Shown here in pieces: positions 1 through 9,008 of a stretch of DNA of 64,000 bases (the stretch's first letter is position 1; the number at the start of each line of letters is the position of its first letter). The stretch lies in the NCBI RefSeq assembly GCF_000613945.1, contig NZ_BAJY01000006.1, positions 44,371 to 108,370 of the forward strand, written 5' to 3'. The DNA is from Prevotella falsenii DSM 22864 = JCM 15124. Lineage in GTDB: Bacteria > Bacteroidota > Bacteroidia > Bacteroidales > Bacteroidaceae. The position numbers were made by a program, and so were the translations under genes. The notes under the pieces are model-generated. The model searched no databases. It was not told the DNA's origin and saw only the letters and a program-made list of their open reading frames with translations.

Positions 1-1135
1 ACTAAAACCGGTGTGGTACATGGTGCATTGTCGTCCAATCCCACAGCTATTGCATAATAATCTTGGTCAGGGCGTCCGGGAGAGAACTCTGCTTCGGTAT
101 CGCCATGGAAGTTTTGTTCTTCTATGCTTGATTCGTAGCAAAGGTGATTAATCATTTCCTCGGCAGTTGCAAATTTCTCTACGTAAGAAGCGGGCTGCAC
201 TCCGATATAGTAACTATCGTTGTTCGTTGTGGTCGTTTTTACGACAACATCGCGATATGCCACTTTCTTAAGTTCGATTTTGATTTGGTTGCTTGACGGT
301 GTAGGAGCCTGTGTCTTGAAAGTTTTCGTGTAAACAGGCGTAACGAGTTCACCGTCATCGTTCATTCCGAAAGCCACAATCATCTGTCTGCATTCCAACG
401 CAAGCTGTTCTGTACGTCTTGGTAACTGCCTGATTTAAGGTCGTTCTTCATTATACTCTGCCATGTTGTGCCATACATCGAGGCAAAGTAAGTCCACATT
501 GCGATATAATGCTGAACTACATCGCCCTTGTTTTCGAGTTCGTCGCAATCCTGATAATACTTGTCAAGTTCAGAGCACAAAGTATAGAACTTAACATTCG
601 GTTTTTTAGATTTTACGGAATAATCCACAGTTCTGCACGTAATCTTGTTTATTTTTATAGCCAACTCGTCGTCTTCCGCTTTTCCGGTTTTAAGTGTCAG
701 CTTGCTTACTTCGCTCGGAATATCGTTCGTGTCGAAAGCCAGTGCATATACGGTATATTCTTTTTCGGGTTCGAGCATATCGAACGACTTCTTATAAGAA
801 GTTTTCTTATCCAATGTCTTGTGCTCGATAATATAGTCTTTCAACTTATCTTCGGGGATTTTTTGTTCAGCAGGCAGGCAGAGTGCATAGAAACGCCCGC
901 AGTTTTCCTGAAGTTCCATATTCACCGCAATAGTACTCGACGTAACGAAACGCTTGCTTAAATTTACTTGTGCCTTTTCGTATTGGGCAAATGTGAGCGA
1001 ATCTATGTCTTCTGCAAGAAGTGCTATCTTCTTACCCGACTTGAGCGTTACCTTCATTTTATATGAAGTGTTTTGCTGTGCCATAGCTGCCATTCCTTGG
1101 CATACGGCAAGTAAAAGGATTAGATACTTCTTCAT
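1..1135 (-). CDS. Secreted protein with about 100-residue repeats, unknown function (partial, frameshifted)
   Basis: The start at 1135 opens with a signal peptide (MKKYLILLLAVCQGMAAMAQ), so the product is exported. The frame stops at about 380, but the next frame continues without a stop to the window edge, so one base is missing near 405-415 and the gene runs off the window. Three loosely similar beta-rich segments are visible (roughly residues 55-150, 155-290 and 295 to the edge). Each starts with a strand-like lead, has an aromatic FYALC, FYTLC or YYIGV core, and ends in a YTVYALAFD or YYAIAVGLD type strand, as in fibronectin III or Ig-like repeats. The gene starts 2 bases after the stop of the upstream secreted protein, so the two are probably cotranscribed. 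No enzymatic motif was recognised. Confidence 0.7.
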
Positions 1136-1137
1136 GG

Positions 1138-1623
1138 TTACTTTCTAAATTTGAATGTTGTGTTATTAATTTTGAATACATAAATACCTTTGGCGAGTCC
1201 GGAAATATCCACTGCCTGTCCTTGCCAGTCGGTATCCCGAAGCACGACCTGCCCATTGGCGTTGTAAATGCCTATCTCGTAATGCTTGCCCTGCTCACGA
1301 CCATTAACATAAATGAGATTGCTGTTGGCAGGAGAATAGATACTCAAATTGCTGTCGGGCAGCCGAGTCTCACCGATACCTGAGATGACATCGAAAACAA
1401 TACCTTGAATGTCGGCAAACTTGTAGGTTTCCGAACTTCCCGAATTGTTTTTGTTTACCTGTAACACATTAGAACCGGCATCAACGACGATGTTCTTCAA
1501 CTCGCTAATCTTGTAGGTTTTGTTTCCTGCGCCTGTCTTGATTGTCATTTCAGACACACTCTGTGCAAAGGAGCTGTTTGCGAGAACCAGCCCAATTGCG
1601 ATTAATAGTTTTCTCTTTTCCAT
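1138..1623 (-). CDS. Small secreted protein with type IX secretion-like C-terminal sorting tail
   Basis: This 161-residue protein has a signal peptide (MEKRKLLIAIGLVLANSSFA, then Q). Its last 80 or so residues look like a type A T9SS sorting domain: a YEIGIYNANGQVV strand followed by a closing GIYVFKINNTTFKFRK, the usual G-hY-hhKh-basic ending. The inferred location is the cell surface or outside, after export through Sec and T9SS. The N-terminal part (residues 22-85) carries two strand pairs around a KTYKISELKNIVVD and an ETYKFADIQGIVFD segment, which look like an internal duplication. It is first in an operon with the repeat protein downstream. A TATCTTTG promoter element lies about 110 bases upstream. 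The specific function is unknown. Confidence 0.75.
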   Translation of the reverse strand: MEKRKLLIAIGLVLANSSFAQSVSEMTIKTGAGNKTYKISELKNIVVDAGSNVLQVNKNNSGSSETYKFADIQGIVFDVISGIGETRLPDSNLSIYSPANSNLIYVNGREQGKHYEIGIYNANGQVVLRDTDWQGQAVDISGLAKGIYVFKINNTTFKFRK

Positions 1624-1730
1624 ACGTTCTTGGGTTGATGATTGTTAGTAATATTTTATTTAAGTGAAATCACTTCATTTTAGTAGAAGAGGGTTAATTC
1701 CTTATTGTATATGGTTTTCGCAAAGATAAG

Positions 1731-1738
1731 TATTTTTT
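1731..1738 (-). promoter_or_regulatory. Bacteroidetes -7 promoter element
   Basis: Reads TATCTTTG on the minus strand, matching the TAnnTTTG consensus of the Bacteroidetes primary sigma factor. It lies about 108 bases upstream of the small secreted gene at 1623. Confidence 0.55.
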
Positions 1739-1927
1739 TTTCAAAAACAAAATTTATTTTCTTAAAATAGCAGAATTACCTCTCAATTAAGTCAAAATTA
1801 CGAAATATTATGCATAAAGTAAGCTATAAAGTTTGTTACAAAGTTATAAAAGGAATGGGAAGCCACATTTTAGACTTCCACCCTATTGCTCCTGCATTCC
1901 TCGTTTTGTATTCAGAAAGCAGAGAAC

Positions 1928-2110
1928 AGAAGTATAAATATTTTTTGAAAGACTATTTTTCGGATAACTTACTCGCTGTCAGCGCATTATAAAACCTATT
2001 GTTTCGCAATTCAAAAGCGTAGGTTTTGAAGAGCAAAACAATAGGTTTTGATGGGCAAAACTTACGCTTTTGAAGTGTCAAAGCGTAGTTGCCACTTTTT
2101 AACGGAACAA
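1928..2110. repeat. Dispersed 22-bp-period palindromic repeat, AAAA-N7-TTTTG family, copy R1
   Basis: Four abutting 22-bp units occupy 1991-2078, starting at 1991, 2013, 2035 and 2057, followed by a partial fifth unit. Each unit begins AAAA and has a 7-base core before TTT(T/C)G: CCTATTG, GCGTAGG, CAATAGG, CTTACGC. Cores 1 and 3 are exact reverse complements; cores 2 and 4 match at 6 of 7 with the seventh compatible with G-U pairing. About 60 bases on the left and 30 on the right are also shared with the copies at 12527 and 22767. It lies between copA and the secreted-protein operon. The rest of the 1624-2215 gap is AT-rich with no convincing gene. Confidence 0.85.
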
Positions 2111-2215
2111 TTTTTACAAAGCCAAAGCAGTTTTTCAGTATCTGCTATGAGCAAGAACCAAATCGTTCCGACATTTATATATTTCTACTAACCCTATCTA
2201 TATCTCCGATAGAAT

Positions 2216-4133
2216 TTACTTCATCAGTCGCAATCGTAAGCTGTTGAGCACAACGCTAACACTCGAAAATGCCATCAATGCACTTGCCCACGAAGCGTTA
2301 TCTGCCAATCGATGCCGAACAAATATAGCACTCCTGCTGCAAGCGGTATGCAAACAATGTTGTAAATGAATGCCCAGAACAGGTTTTGCCATATCATGTG
2401 CACGGTGCGGCGGCTCAACAACAAGGCTTCGGGCAAGGTTTGAAGGTCGTCGCCCATAAGCGTGATTTGCGCAACGTCCATCGCCACGTCTGTTCCCTTG
2501 CCTATTGCAATGCTGACATCTGCCAAAGCCAGTGCCTGCGTGTCGTTTATGCCATCGCCCACCATCGCTACACGCTTGCCTTCAGCCTGCAAACGGCGCA
2601 CCATATTTTCCTTATCTTGTGGCAGCACTTTACTTTGATAGTGCTTTATGCCCGCTTTCTCTGCCCAATACTTTGCAGCTTCTTCCTTATCGCCACTCAT
2701 CATATAAACTTCCACACCGTTTTCCTGCAATGTTTCCATTGCTTTTCTGGCATTGGGCTTTAGTGTTTCGCGTTCTTCCAAAGCCAAATCGTCTGATTTA
2801 GTGAAGTCTATGCTTCTATTTGGAATGGTTAATGTACCCGTTTTATCGGTTACAAGCGCGTCTATCTTACGCAGATTTTCTAACGCAGCAGCGTCTTTGA
2901 CAAGTATTTGCTTCTCGGCAGCCTTGCCTATGCCCACCATCAACGCTGTCGGTGTAGCCAAACCCATTGCACACGGACAAGCAATGACCAACACGGCAAT
3001 AGCCGACAGAATGGCTTGCGGCAGATACGCATTGCCACCAATAAGCCACCACAGAAGGAAAGTGCAGAGGGCTATCGATGCAACAACGGGAACAAATACC
3101 AAAGCAGCCTTGTCTACGATACGCTGAACAGGAGCTTTAGAGCCTTGTGCTTCTTGCACCATGCGTATAATCTGCGCTATCACAGTGTCCTTGCCTATCT
3201 GTCGGGCACGCATTCTTAGCTTTCCCTGATTTGGAATAGTGCCTGCAAGCACCTTGTCGCCCTTCCGTTTTTGTGCAGGATTAGGCTCGCCCGTTATCAT
3301 ACTCTCGTCTATATAGGCAGCATCGGGTGTCATAAAGCTCTCCGCCCAAACCACTTCGCCGTCCACAGGTACTTTCTCGCCTGTACGAACTTCAAGCAAA
3401 TCGCCCACTTCGATGGTAGAAATAGGCACTTCCTCTACCCTTTCGCCATCTACGATATGGGCTGTTTTGGGTGTCATTCCCATCATTTGGCGAATAGACG
3501 ATGCTGTTCCGTCTTTCGCTTTCTCTTCCAAGAGCTTGCCCGTAAGCACAAAAGTGATTATCATAACCGAAGCATCGAAATAGGTATGCCACGCTATGCC
3601 ACGACTTCCCCATACCGTTTCGCCCCAAAAAGTGTTGAAGACGCTGAACAAGAAAGCTATCAGCGTAGACAAAGCCACAAGCGTGTCCATGTTGCTAAGC
3701 CATTTTGCAGTTGCTTCCATGCAGAAACATAGAACCGACGACCACAATACACCATATTGGCAAGTGCTATGAGCAACGCTATCTGGTTGGTTGTGTTTGC
3801 ATTTCCTACATCTATCCAATGCATAGACACCGCCATAATACTGATGGCAAACAGCCACGACAAAGCAGTTTTGCGTTTCAACAACGTAAAAGCGCGCTTT
3901 TCAATCTCAACGGCAGAGCGTCCCTCTTCTATTACAAGGTCGAAACCGATGGCATTAATAGCTGCCTTCAGGTCTTCTAACGATATTTCATCAGGATTAA
4001 AGTCTATCAATGCGGTGCGAGAAGGCAACGAAACCGAAGCAGAAGTTACACCGTTTAAACTGTTGAGCTTTCTTTCTACATTGGCAGAACATGCCGAACA
4101 CGCCATACCAATTACCGGAATAGTTTTCTTCAC
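2216..4133 (-). CDS. copA: Copper-exporting P1B-type ATPase (two frameshifts)
   Basis: P1B ATPase that pumps Cu(I) from the cytoplasm. In order: an N-terminal HMA domain with GMACSAC, transmembrane helices, the actuator loop with GDKVLAGTIP, the CPC metal-site helix (ACPCAMGLATPTA), the phosphorylation motif DKTGTLT, then GDGINDTQALALADV. The frame breaks near 3710, between the YCGRRFYVSAWKQLQ helix and SNMDTLVALST, and again near 2305. After the second break the other frame gives the expected ending WASALMAFSSVSVVLNSLR and stops at 2216. Corrected length is about 638 residues. The nucleotide-binding domain is very short: only about 30 residues separate DKTGTLT from the P-domain segment LKPNARKAM, and no SEHP motif is seen. 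It is last in a MATE-copZ-copA operon. Confidence 0.9.
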
Positions 4134-4174
4134 ATTATTCTCCTCTTTCCAATTCCTACTTTATAAATACCTTA

Positions 4175-4387
4175 TTATAGTATCATTTCAAAACGACCTG
4201 ATGCTTCTACCGCACTTTTCAGTTGCTCCGGCTTTACCAAGTTTTCGTCGTAAGAAACCTTAACTGTCCTTTCTGCCAAGTTCACTTCAGCCATTTCAAC
4301 ACCTGCAACGCCTTTAATGGCATTCTCTACACTTGCCTTGCAATGTTCACACTTCATACCGTTTACGGTAAATACTTTATTTTCCAT
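4175..4387 (-). CDS. copZ: Copper chaperone, HMA-domain protein (CopZ-like)
   Basis: A 70-residue single HMA domain with the metal-binding CxxC in GMKCEHCKASVENAI at residues 10-24 and the beta-alpha-beta-beta-alpha-beta pattern of the Atx1/CopZ fold. It binds Cu(I) in the cytoplasm and hands it to the ATPase; this is family knowledge. It lies 41 bases upstream of copA and 11 bases downstream of the MATE gene on the same strand, which supports a copper role and cotranscription. The length is typical. Confidence 0.88.
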   Translation of the reverse strand: MENKVFTVNGMKCEHCKASVENAIKGVAGVEMAEVNLAERTVKVSYDENLVKPEQLKSAVEASGRFEMIL

Positions 4388-4398
4388 AATCTGTTTGT

Positions 4399-5763
4399 TT
4401 ATCTATGTTGATTAAATTCTATTTGTTCTCTGCTAAATTCCTTGAACGTATAAATCATAATGGGGATTGTAGCTAAAAACGAAAGTGCATCGCTCACCGC
4501 CTGACACATCTCTACTCCCAACAAACCGAAGAACTTCGGAAGTATAAAAATTAAAGGAATGAAGAACAATCCTTGACGGGCGGCAGCCAAGAAGTTAGCT
4601 CTCCAAGGCTTCCTGCATGTCTGTGCAAGCATATTGCTGGCTACAATGAACGCATTGAATGGGTAGGTGCAAAGCTGCCAACGCAGTGCCACAACACCAA
4701 TGCTTATAACTTGTGCGTCGTTGCGGAACAACCCGATGATAGAACTGCTGAAAATCCAACCTATGAGCGTGCAGACAAGCAGGAAAACGGTACCCATTTT
4801 CACGGTAAACTTATAGGCTTCTTTCAATCTATCGTAAAGTTTTGCCCCATAACAGAAGCCACACAGCGGCTGAAAACCTTGCCCCAGCCCTATAACGGTG
4901 GCGAGTACGAGCATGGAAATGCGTGTAACGATGCTCATTGCCGCAATTGTTTCGTCGCCATAATAGCCTGCTGCAATGTTAAGCGACATGGTTGCCAAGC
5001 ACGCCAAGCCCTGACGAGAGAGCGACGGGCTACCTCCTAAGAATATTTCCTTGAACGCTTGCCACGAAGGAGCAAAGTTTCGGAAATAAATACCGATGTT
5101 CTCACCCTGCCGAGCCATATAAAAAAGAATAAGAAACGACGCTACTTGTCCTGTAACAGTGGCAATGGCAGCACCGGTTATTCCCATATCGAAGCCGAAA
5201 ATCAGTATCGGGTCGAGTGCAACATTCAGCACCGCTCCCACAACAATGCCATACATGGCATACGTGGCATTGCCTTGCAAGCGCATTTGATTGTTCAGCG
5301 TAAGCGAAGAAGTAAGGAAAGGCGCACCAAGAAGCACGATACCCAAATACTTTTCGGTATAAGGCAGAATGGTAGGAGTACTTCCCAACAAAACCGACAA
5401 TGGTTTGAGGAAAACCAAGCCTGCTACCATGATGCACAGACCGAACAGAAACGAAAAGTAAAAACCTGTCGATGCCATACGAACAGCGTTATGGTGGCGT
5501 TTCGCACCCAACTCTCTCGAGATGTAATTGCCCGACCCATGTCCGAAAAAGAAACCAAACGACTGAATGAAAAACATCACCGAGAACACAATGCCCACAG
5601 CTGCTGTAGCCTGCGTGTTTATCTGTCCCACAAAGTAAGTATCGGCAATGTTGTACAGGCTCGTTACCAACATCGAAATAATGGTGGGCACAGCCATTGT
5701 TACGACAACCTTATGAATGGGCTCTTCTGTAAGAAACGTATAATTATTTTTACCTTTGTGCAT
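4399..5763 (-). CDS. MATE family multidrug/sodium antiporter
   Basis: About 454 residues with roughly 12 hydrophobic helices and the MATE pattern: TMAVPTIISMLVTSLYNIAD at the start, an AVGIVFSVMFF helix, a second-half ATMSLNIAAGYYGDE, and GLGQGFQPLCGFCYGAK. It should export cationic compounds by Na+ or H+ antiport across the inner membrane; the substrate cannot be told. I start at 5763 (MHKGKNNYTFL) rather than the longer frame at 5841, because a TATCTTTG promoter at 5772-5779 would lie inside the longer version. Transcription would then begin almost at the ATG. It is first in the operon with copZ and copA, an unusual partner for copper export. Confidence 0.88.
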   Translation of the reverse strand: MHKGKNNYTFLTEEPIHKVVVTMAVPTIISMLVTSLYNIADTYFVGQINTQATAAVGIVFSVMFFIQSFGFFFGHGSGNYISRELGAKRHHNAVRMASTGFYFSFLFGLCIMVAGLVFLKPLSVLLGSTPTILPYTEKYLGIVLLGAPFLTSSLTLNNQMRLQGNATYAMYGIVVGAVLNVALDPILIFGFDMGITGAAIATVTGQVASFLILFYMARQGENIGIYFRNFAPSWQAFKEIFLGGSPSLSRQGLACLATMSLNIAAGYYGDETIAAMSIVTRISMLVLATVIGLGQGFQPLCGFCYGAKLYDRLKEAYKFTVKMGTVFLLVCTLIGWIFSSSIIGLFRNDAQVISIGVVALRWQLCTYPFNAFIVASNMLAQTCRKPWRANFLAAARQGLFFIPLIFILPKFFGLLGVEMCQAVSDALSFLATIPIMIYTFKEFSREQIEFNQHR

Positions 5764-5771
5764 ATCAAAGG

Positions 5772-5779
5772 CAAAGATA
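5772..5779 (-). promoter_or_regulatory. Bacteroidetes -7 promoter for the MATE-copZ-copA operon
   Basis: TATCTTTG on the minus strand, ending about 8 bases before the chosen ATG at 5763. The transcript would be nearly leaderless, which argues against the longer start at 5841. Confidence 0.6.
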
Positions 5780-5966
5780 CAAAAAACTAAATAACCAAAA
5801 GAATGCGAATGTTTAATTAGAACTAAAATTGAAAGATGCAAGATTTTACTTTTTCGGCACAGCTTTCCGGCTTGTGTCTATCAATTCGGTATGACTGCAA
5901 AAGATGTGTCTACCGAATTAGCTAATGAGGAGGAAGAGTCATTTTAAAGCAACATTATTAAATTTT

Positions 5967-6050
5967 TTACACGTAAAGAAATATTTTTCTACGTGTAAGT
6001 AAATATTTCTCTACACGTAAATAAATATTTCTTTACGTGTAAATAATTCT
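5967..6050. repeat. 22-bp-period palindromic array, TTACACGTAA family, copy A1
   Basis: Units start at 5967, 5989, 6011 and 6033, exactly 22 bp apart. Cores: TTACACGTAA, CTACGTGTAA, CTACACGTAA, TTACGTGTAA. Unit 4 is the reverse complement of unit 1, and units 2 and 3 are near reverse complements, so the whole array is one long inverted repeat. The linker is AT-rich (AAATATTT). Similar arrays lie at 37268 and 49454. It sits in the gap between the MATE gene and the epimerase gene; the rest of the 5842-6280 gap has no supported gene apart from the terminator at its right end. Confidence 0.88.
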
Positions 6051-6238
6051 ACCAACAAAACTTTTTGATGATTTCATACACATCTAACGATAAAGGAAAA
6101 CGCAGAAAAGACCGAAATAATATTGGCTGTTTAAAGGCAAGTTCAGAAATGTATTGTAAGTCTGAAGTTCTATCGGACAGCAACATTTCTGTACACAATG
6201 GAAAGAAAACAGCGGTTAAATAGAGAGCCATAAAACAA

Positions 6239-6270
6239 AAGCGGATATGCCATAACCGACATATCCGCTT
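6239..6270 (-). terminator. Rho-independent terminator of the NfeD-SPFH-epimerase operon
   Basis: An 11-bp perfect stem, AAGCGGATATG paired with CATATCCGCTT, with a 10-base loop. On the minus strand it is followed by TTTGTTTTA. It begins 10 bases after the epimerase stop. Confidence 0.8.
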
Positions 6271-6280
6271 GCTATTTTAC

Positions 6281-7420
6281 TTATTTCACTAAATCGACAA
6301 GGGTCTGAACAATGCGTTCGGCAGAGCGACCGTCCCACCTATCGGGAATTGTGGCAGTCTTCCACTTACCGCCAACCATATCGGAAACGGCAGCATGAAG
6401 TTTCTGCGCATCTTCTCCGACAAGGACGTTTGTACCTTGTTTCACGGTTTCAATGTGCTCGGTGTAGCTGTTCAGCGTAGCACACGGCACGTTGGTAAAG
6501 GTGGCTTCTTCGGCAACATTGCCCGAATCGGTTACAATTCCTGCTGCATTCGACAACAAATAGCTAAACTCCAAGTAGCCCAAAGGCCGGACAATACATA
6601 AATTTGGGTGCTTTGCGGCATCGAGCGAACGCACTATTTGGGCGGCATTCTCGCGCAACGGAGCAACAATAGGCATGTTGCCGGCTGCTTCCAACATTGC
6701 TTTCAACATACGTTCTAAATTCGCTTTGTCGTTCATCAGCACCTTACGGTTTAGCGTAAACATTAAATATTGCTTTGGTTTCAAGTGCAAATTGCTCACC
6801 GAAGCTATGTTTGCTAACGACAAATTGCCCATTCGTTCACGATTGAAGCGAATGTTATCAATAAGAATATTGCCGACCATGTAGACACGAGAAAGCTCTG
6901 CGCCTTCTTTGTTGGCAATGCTGTTGTTGCTCAAACCTGCGGTAAAAAGCACGTCCGACAGCCCATCGATAACCAAACGGTTTATTTCTTTCGGCATGTT
7001 TATATCGAACGAACGAGTTCCGGCAGCAATGTGCGCCAAGGCTATGCCCTGCTTTTTTGCCACAATGGCTGCTGCCATGGTCGATGCAAGGTCGTCTACA
7101 ACCACAACGGCGTGTGTGTTGTTCTGCTGCAAATACAGTTCGAACTTCGACATTACCTGCCCCGTTAGCTCGTTCAAGTTCTCGCATTCCACACCGAGAT
7201 ATACATCAGGACGTGGAATTTGCAAGTCTTCAAACAAGCTGTCCTCCAATGTCGGGTCGGTTTCACTACCTGCATAGACCAACGAATAAGCAATGTTTCT
7301 ACCGTCCCGGCCCTCGTTTTGCTTCCTCTTAATAATTCTGATAATGGGCGCAACCTTCATGAAATTGGGGCGTGCGCCACAGAAAATACAGATTTTAAGT
7401 TCGCTATTTGTTTCTGTCAT
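6281..7420 (-). CDS. UDP-N-acetylglucosamine 2-epimerase family protein with atypical active site
   Basis: 379 residues with the GT-B-like fold of WecB/MnaA: GARPNFMKVAPI at the start, DDLASTMAAA, HIAAGTRSFDINMPKEINR, and TDSGNVAEEATFTNVPC near the end. The active enzyme interconverts UDP-GlcNAc and UDP-ManNAc. Several usual catalytic positions differ here: HVEAG is HIAAG (the Glu is Ala), the (T/L)HR motif reads FTLNRK (the His is Asn), and TERPE is TEHIE. It may therefore be a divergent Bacteroidetes subfamily with another reaction, or inactive. It is last in an operon 8 bases after the SPFH gene, not in a surface-polysaccharide cluster. Family assignment is firm; activity is doubtful. Confidence 0.8.
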   Translation of the reverse strand: MTETNSELKICIFCGARPNFMKVAPIIRIIKRKQNEGRDGRNIAYSLVYAGSETDPTLEDSLFEDLQIPRPDVYLGVECENLNELTGQVMSKFELYLQQNNTHAVVVVDDLASTMAAAIVAKKQGIALAHIAAGTRSFDINMPKEINRLVIDGLSDVLFTAGLSNNSIANKEGAELSRVYMVGNILIDNIRFNRERMGNLSLANIASVSNLHLKPKQYLMFTLNRKVLMNDKANLERMLKAMLEAAGNMPIVAPLRENAAQIVRSLDAAKHPNLCIVRPLGYLEFSYLLSNAAGIVTDSGNVAEEATFTNVPCATLNSYTEHIETVKQGTNVLVGEDAQKLHAAVSDMVGGKWKTATIPDRWDGRSAERIVQTLVDLVK

Positions 7421-7428
7421 TTATGTTT

Positions 7429-8382
7429 TTATTCTCCTTTAAACATTTCTTTTATACCGCCAATCGAGCCCATTACACCCGTTGCTTCGTATGGAAGGTA
7501 AACCGTCTTTTGGTTTTCGTTCTTCGCAAGTTCTTCCATCATCTGGATATACTTCTGTGCAATGAGGTAATTTGCCGGGTTTGTGCTTTGTCCGACAGCT
7601 TCTGTGATTTTTTGAATTGCCACCGCTTCGGCTTCAGCAACACGTATTCGTGCTTCCGCCTGACCTTCTGCAATGAATATCGCCTGCTGTCTGTCAGCCT
7701 CTGCACGGTTGATGCGCGATGTCTTTTCACCTTCCGACTGAAGTATGGCTGCTTGTTTTTCACCCTCACTGGTGAGAATTGTCGCACGTTTATTACGTTC
7801 TGCCTGCATCTGTTTTTCCATTGCTTGCAGCACACTCTCCGGTGGCGTGATGTCTTGGAGCTCTACACGGTTCACCTTAATACCCCATTTGTTGGTTGCA
7901 TCGTCGAGAACTGAACGCAACTTCGTGTTAATGGTATCGCGAGAAGTGAGCGTTTGGTCGAGTTCCATCTCACCAATGATGTTACGAAGCGTGGTTTGCG
8001 TCAGTTTTTCGATAGCATTTGGCAGGTTGTTTATTTCGTACACAGCCTTGAAAGGGTCCATAATCTGGAAATAAAGCAAAGCATTGATTTGCATCTGAAT
8101 ATTATCTTTCGTGATAACATTTTGACGGTCGAAGTCGTAAACCTGCTCGCGTAGGTCGATAATATTCGTGTAGACATAGCGTCCGCGGCGCACTGCCACC
8201 ATTTCTTTCGCTCTATCGATAAACGGAATGATGATATTGATACCCGGTTGCAAAGTTGCGAAGTATCGTCCTAAGCGTTCGATGATGCGCGTTTCGCTCT
8301 GTGGGATTATAACAATTGCTTTTTTAGCAAAGACGACTGCCAATATAACGATGGCAATCAATACATAAGTTCCAATGTTCAT
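7429..8382 (-). CDS. SPFH/Band 7 membrane protein (stomatin/QmcA-like)
   Basis: 317 residues: one N-terminal membrane helix (residues 4-24), then the SPFH domain starting IVIIPQSETRIIERLGRYF with the stomatin signature region VYDFDRQNVITKDNIQMQI. A long charged coiled coil follows at about 190-260, with repeated EGEK and AEA segments, and a C-terminal Met/Gly-rich tail. Such proteins form large ring oligomers in membrane microdomains and scaffold proteases; the exact role here is unknown. It follows the NfeD gene by 36 bases, the typical NfeD-stomatin pairing. Confidence 0.9.
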   Translation of the reverse strand: MNIGTYVLIAIVILAVVFAKKAIVIIPQSETRIIERLGRYFATLQPGINIIIPFIDRAKEMVAVRRGRYVYTNIIDLREQVYDFDRQNVITKDNIQMQINALLYFQIMDPFKAVYEINNLPNAIEKLTQTTLRNIIGEMELDQTLTSRDTINTKLRSVLDDATNKWGIKVNRVELQDITPPESVLQAMEKQMQAERNKRATILTSEGEKQAAILQSEGEKTSRINRAEADRQQAIFIAEGQAEARIRVAEAEAVAIQKITEAVGQSTNPANYLIAQKYIQMMEELAKNENQKTVYLPYEATGVMGSIGGIKEMFKGE

Positions 8383-8418
8383 AATGGTAAAGTTATTTAT
8401 TTGTTTATAAAAAGTAAA

Positions 8419-8871
8419 CTATTCTGCTCTCTCCACGGTTACGATAATCGAGTTTAAAGCCACGATGCGCACCATTGTTCCCTCCTCGATAGCAAGGTTA
8501 TTGGCTGCAACAGCTTTCCAAGAATCACCGTCTACCTTTACTCTCCCGTGTCCATTTGCTGTTATTGGTTCTGTAACTTTGCCTATTCTGCCGATAATGG
8601 CATCGGCATTGCTTACTCTGGTATCCTTGCTTTTATGCAGATACTTCAGTGCAAATGGGCGGACAAAGAAGATACTTAATGCACTAACCACGGCAAAAAC
8701 AATAACTTGCAACGTAAAACTATCGCTGAAAGCCGAGACAATGGTTGCTGCAACACCACCTATGGCAAAACACATTATAAAGAAATCGCCATTGGTTAAT
8801 TCTAATACGAGACATAAAAGGCTTGCTAAAAGCCATGCCAACCAAAGATTTTCTAAAAAATATTGTATCAT
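8419..8871 (-). CDS. NfeD-like membrane protein
   Basis: 150 residues: three to four membrane helices in residues 5-75, then an OB-fold NfeD domain beginning IIGRIGKVTEPITANGHGRV and ending VRIVALNSIIVTVERAE. This is the short NfeD1b type that lacks the serine protease domain. It is the stomatin partner and is thought to anchor or cap the SPFH oligomer. It is first in a three-gene operon with the SPFH protein and the epimerase-like protein. Confidence 0.88.
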   Translation of the reverse strand: MIQYFLENLWLAWLLASLLCLVLELTNGDFFIMCFAIGGVAATIVSAFSDSFTLQVIVFAVVSALSIFFVRPFALKYLHKSKDTRVSNADAIIGRIGKVTEPITANGHGRVKVDGDSWKAVAANNLAIEEGTMVRIVALNSIIVTVERAE

Positions 8872-8947
8872 AACGCCACGTTTATATAATTAGAATGTAA
8901 AGTTAATACTTTAAAACGAAACCAACAACTTTTTAGTAAAGAAAATG

Positions 8948-8973
8948 AAAAGAGGAACTAAAAGTCCCTCTTT
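8948..8973 (-). terminator. Probable terminator of the paralogous secreted-protein operon
   Basis: An imperfect inverted repeat around AGAGGAACT and AGTCCCTCT with a T-rich run on the minus strand, shortly after the stop at 9009. Confidence 0.5.
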
Positions 8974-9008
8974 GCTATATTTTCCTTACTTCTTTTCTTG
9001 TATTCTCT

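Noticed and set aside
1810..1992. 60-codon plus-strand frame
   Set aside because: AT-rich, runs into repeat R1, has no promoter of its own and resembles no protein.
1991..2078. CRISPR array reading of the 22-bp arrays
   Set aside because: Units abut without unique spacers, only three or four occur, cores vary in complementary pairs, and no cas genes are present.
6049..6231. 60-codon minus-strand frame next to array A1
   Set aside because: Begins right beside the epimerase terminator, has no convincing start signal or protein character and borders the repeat.
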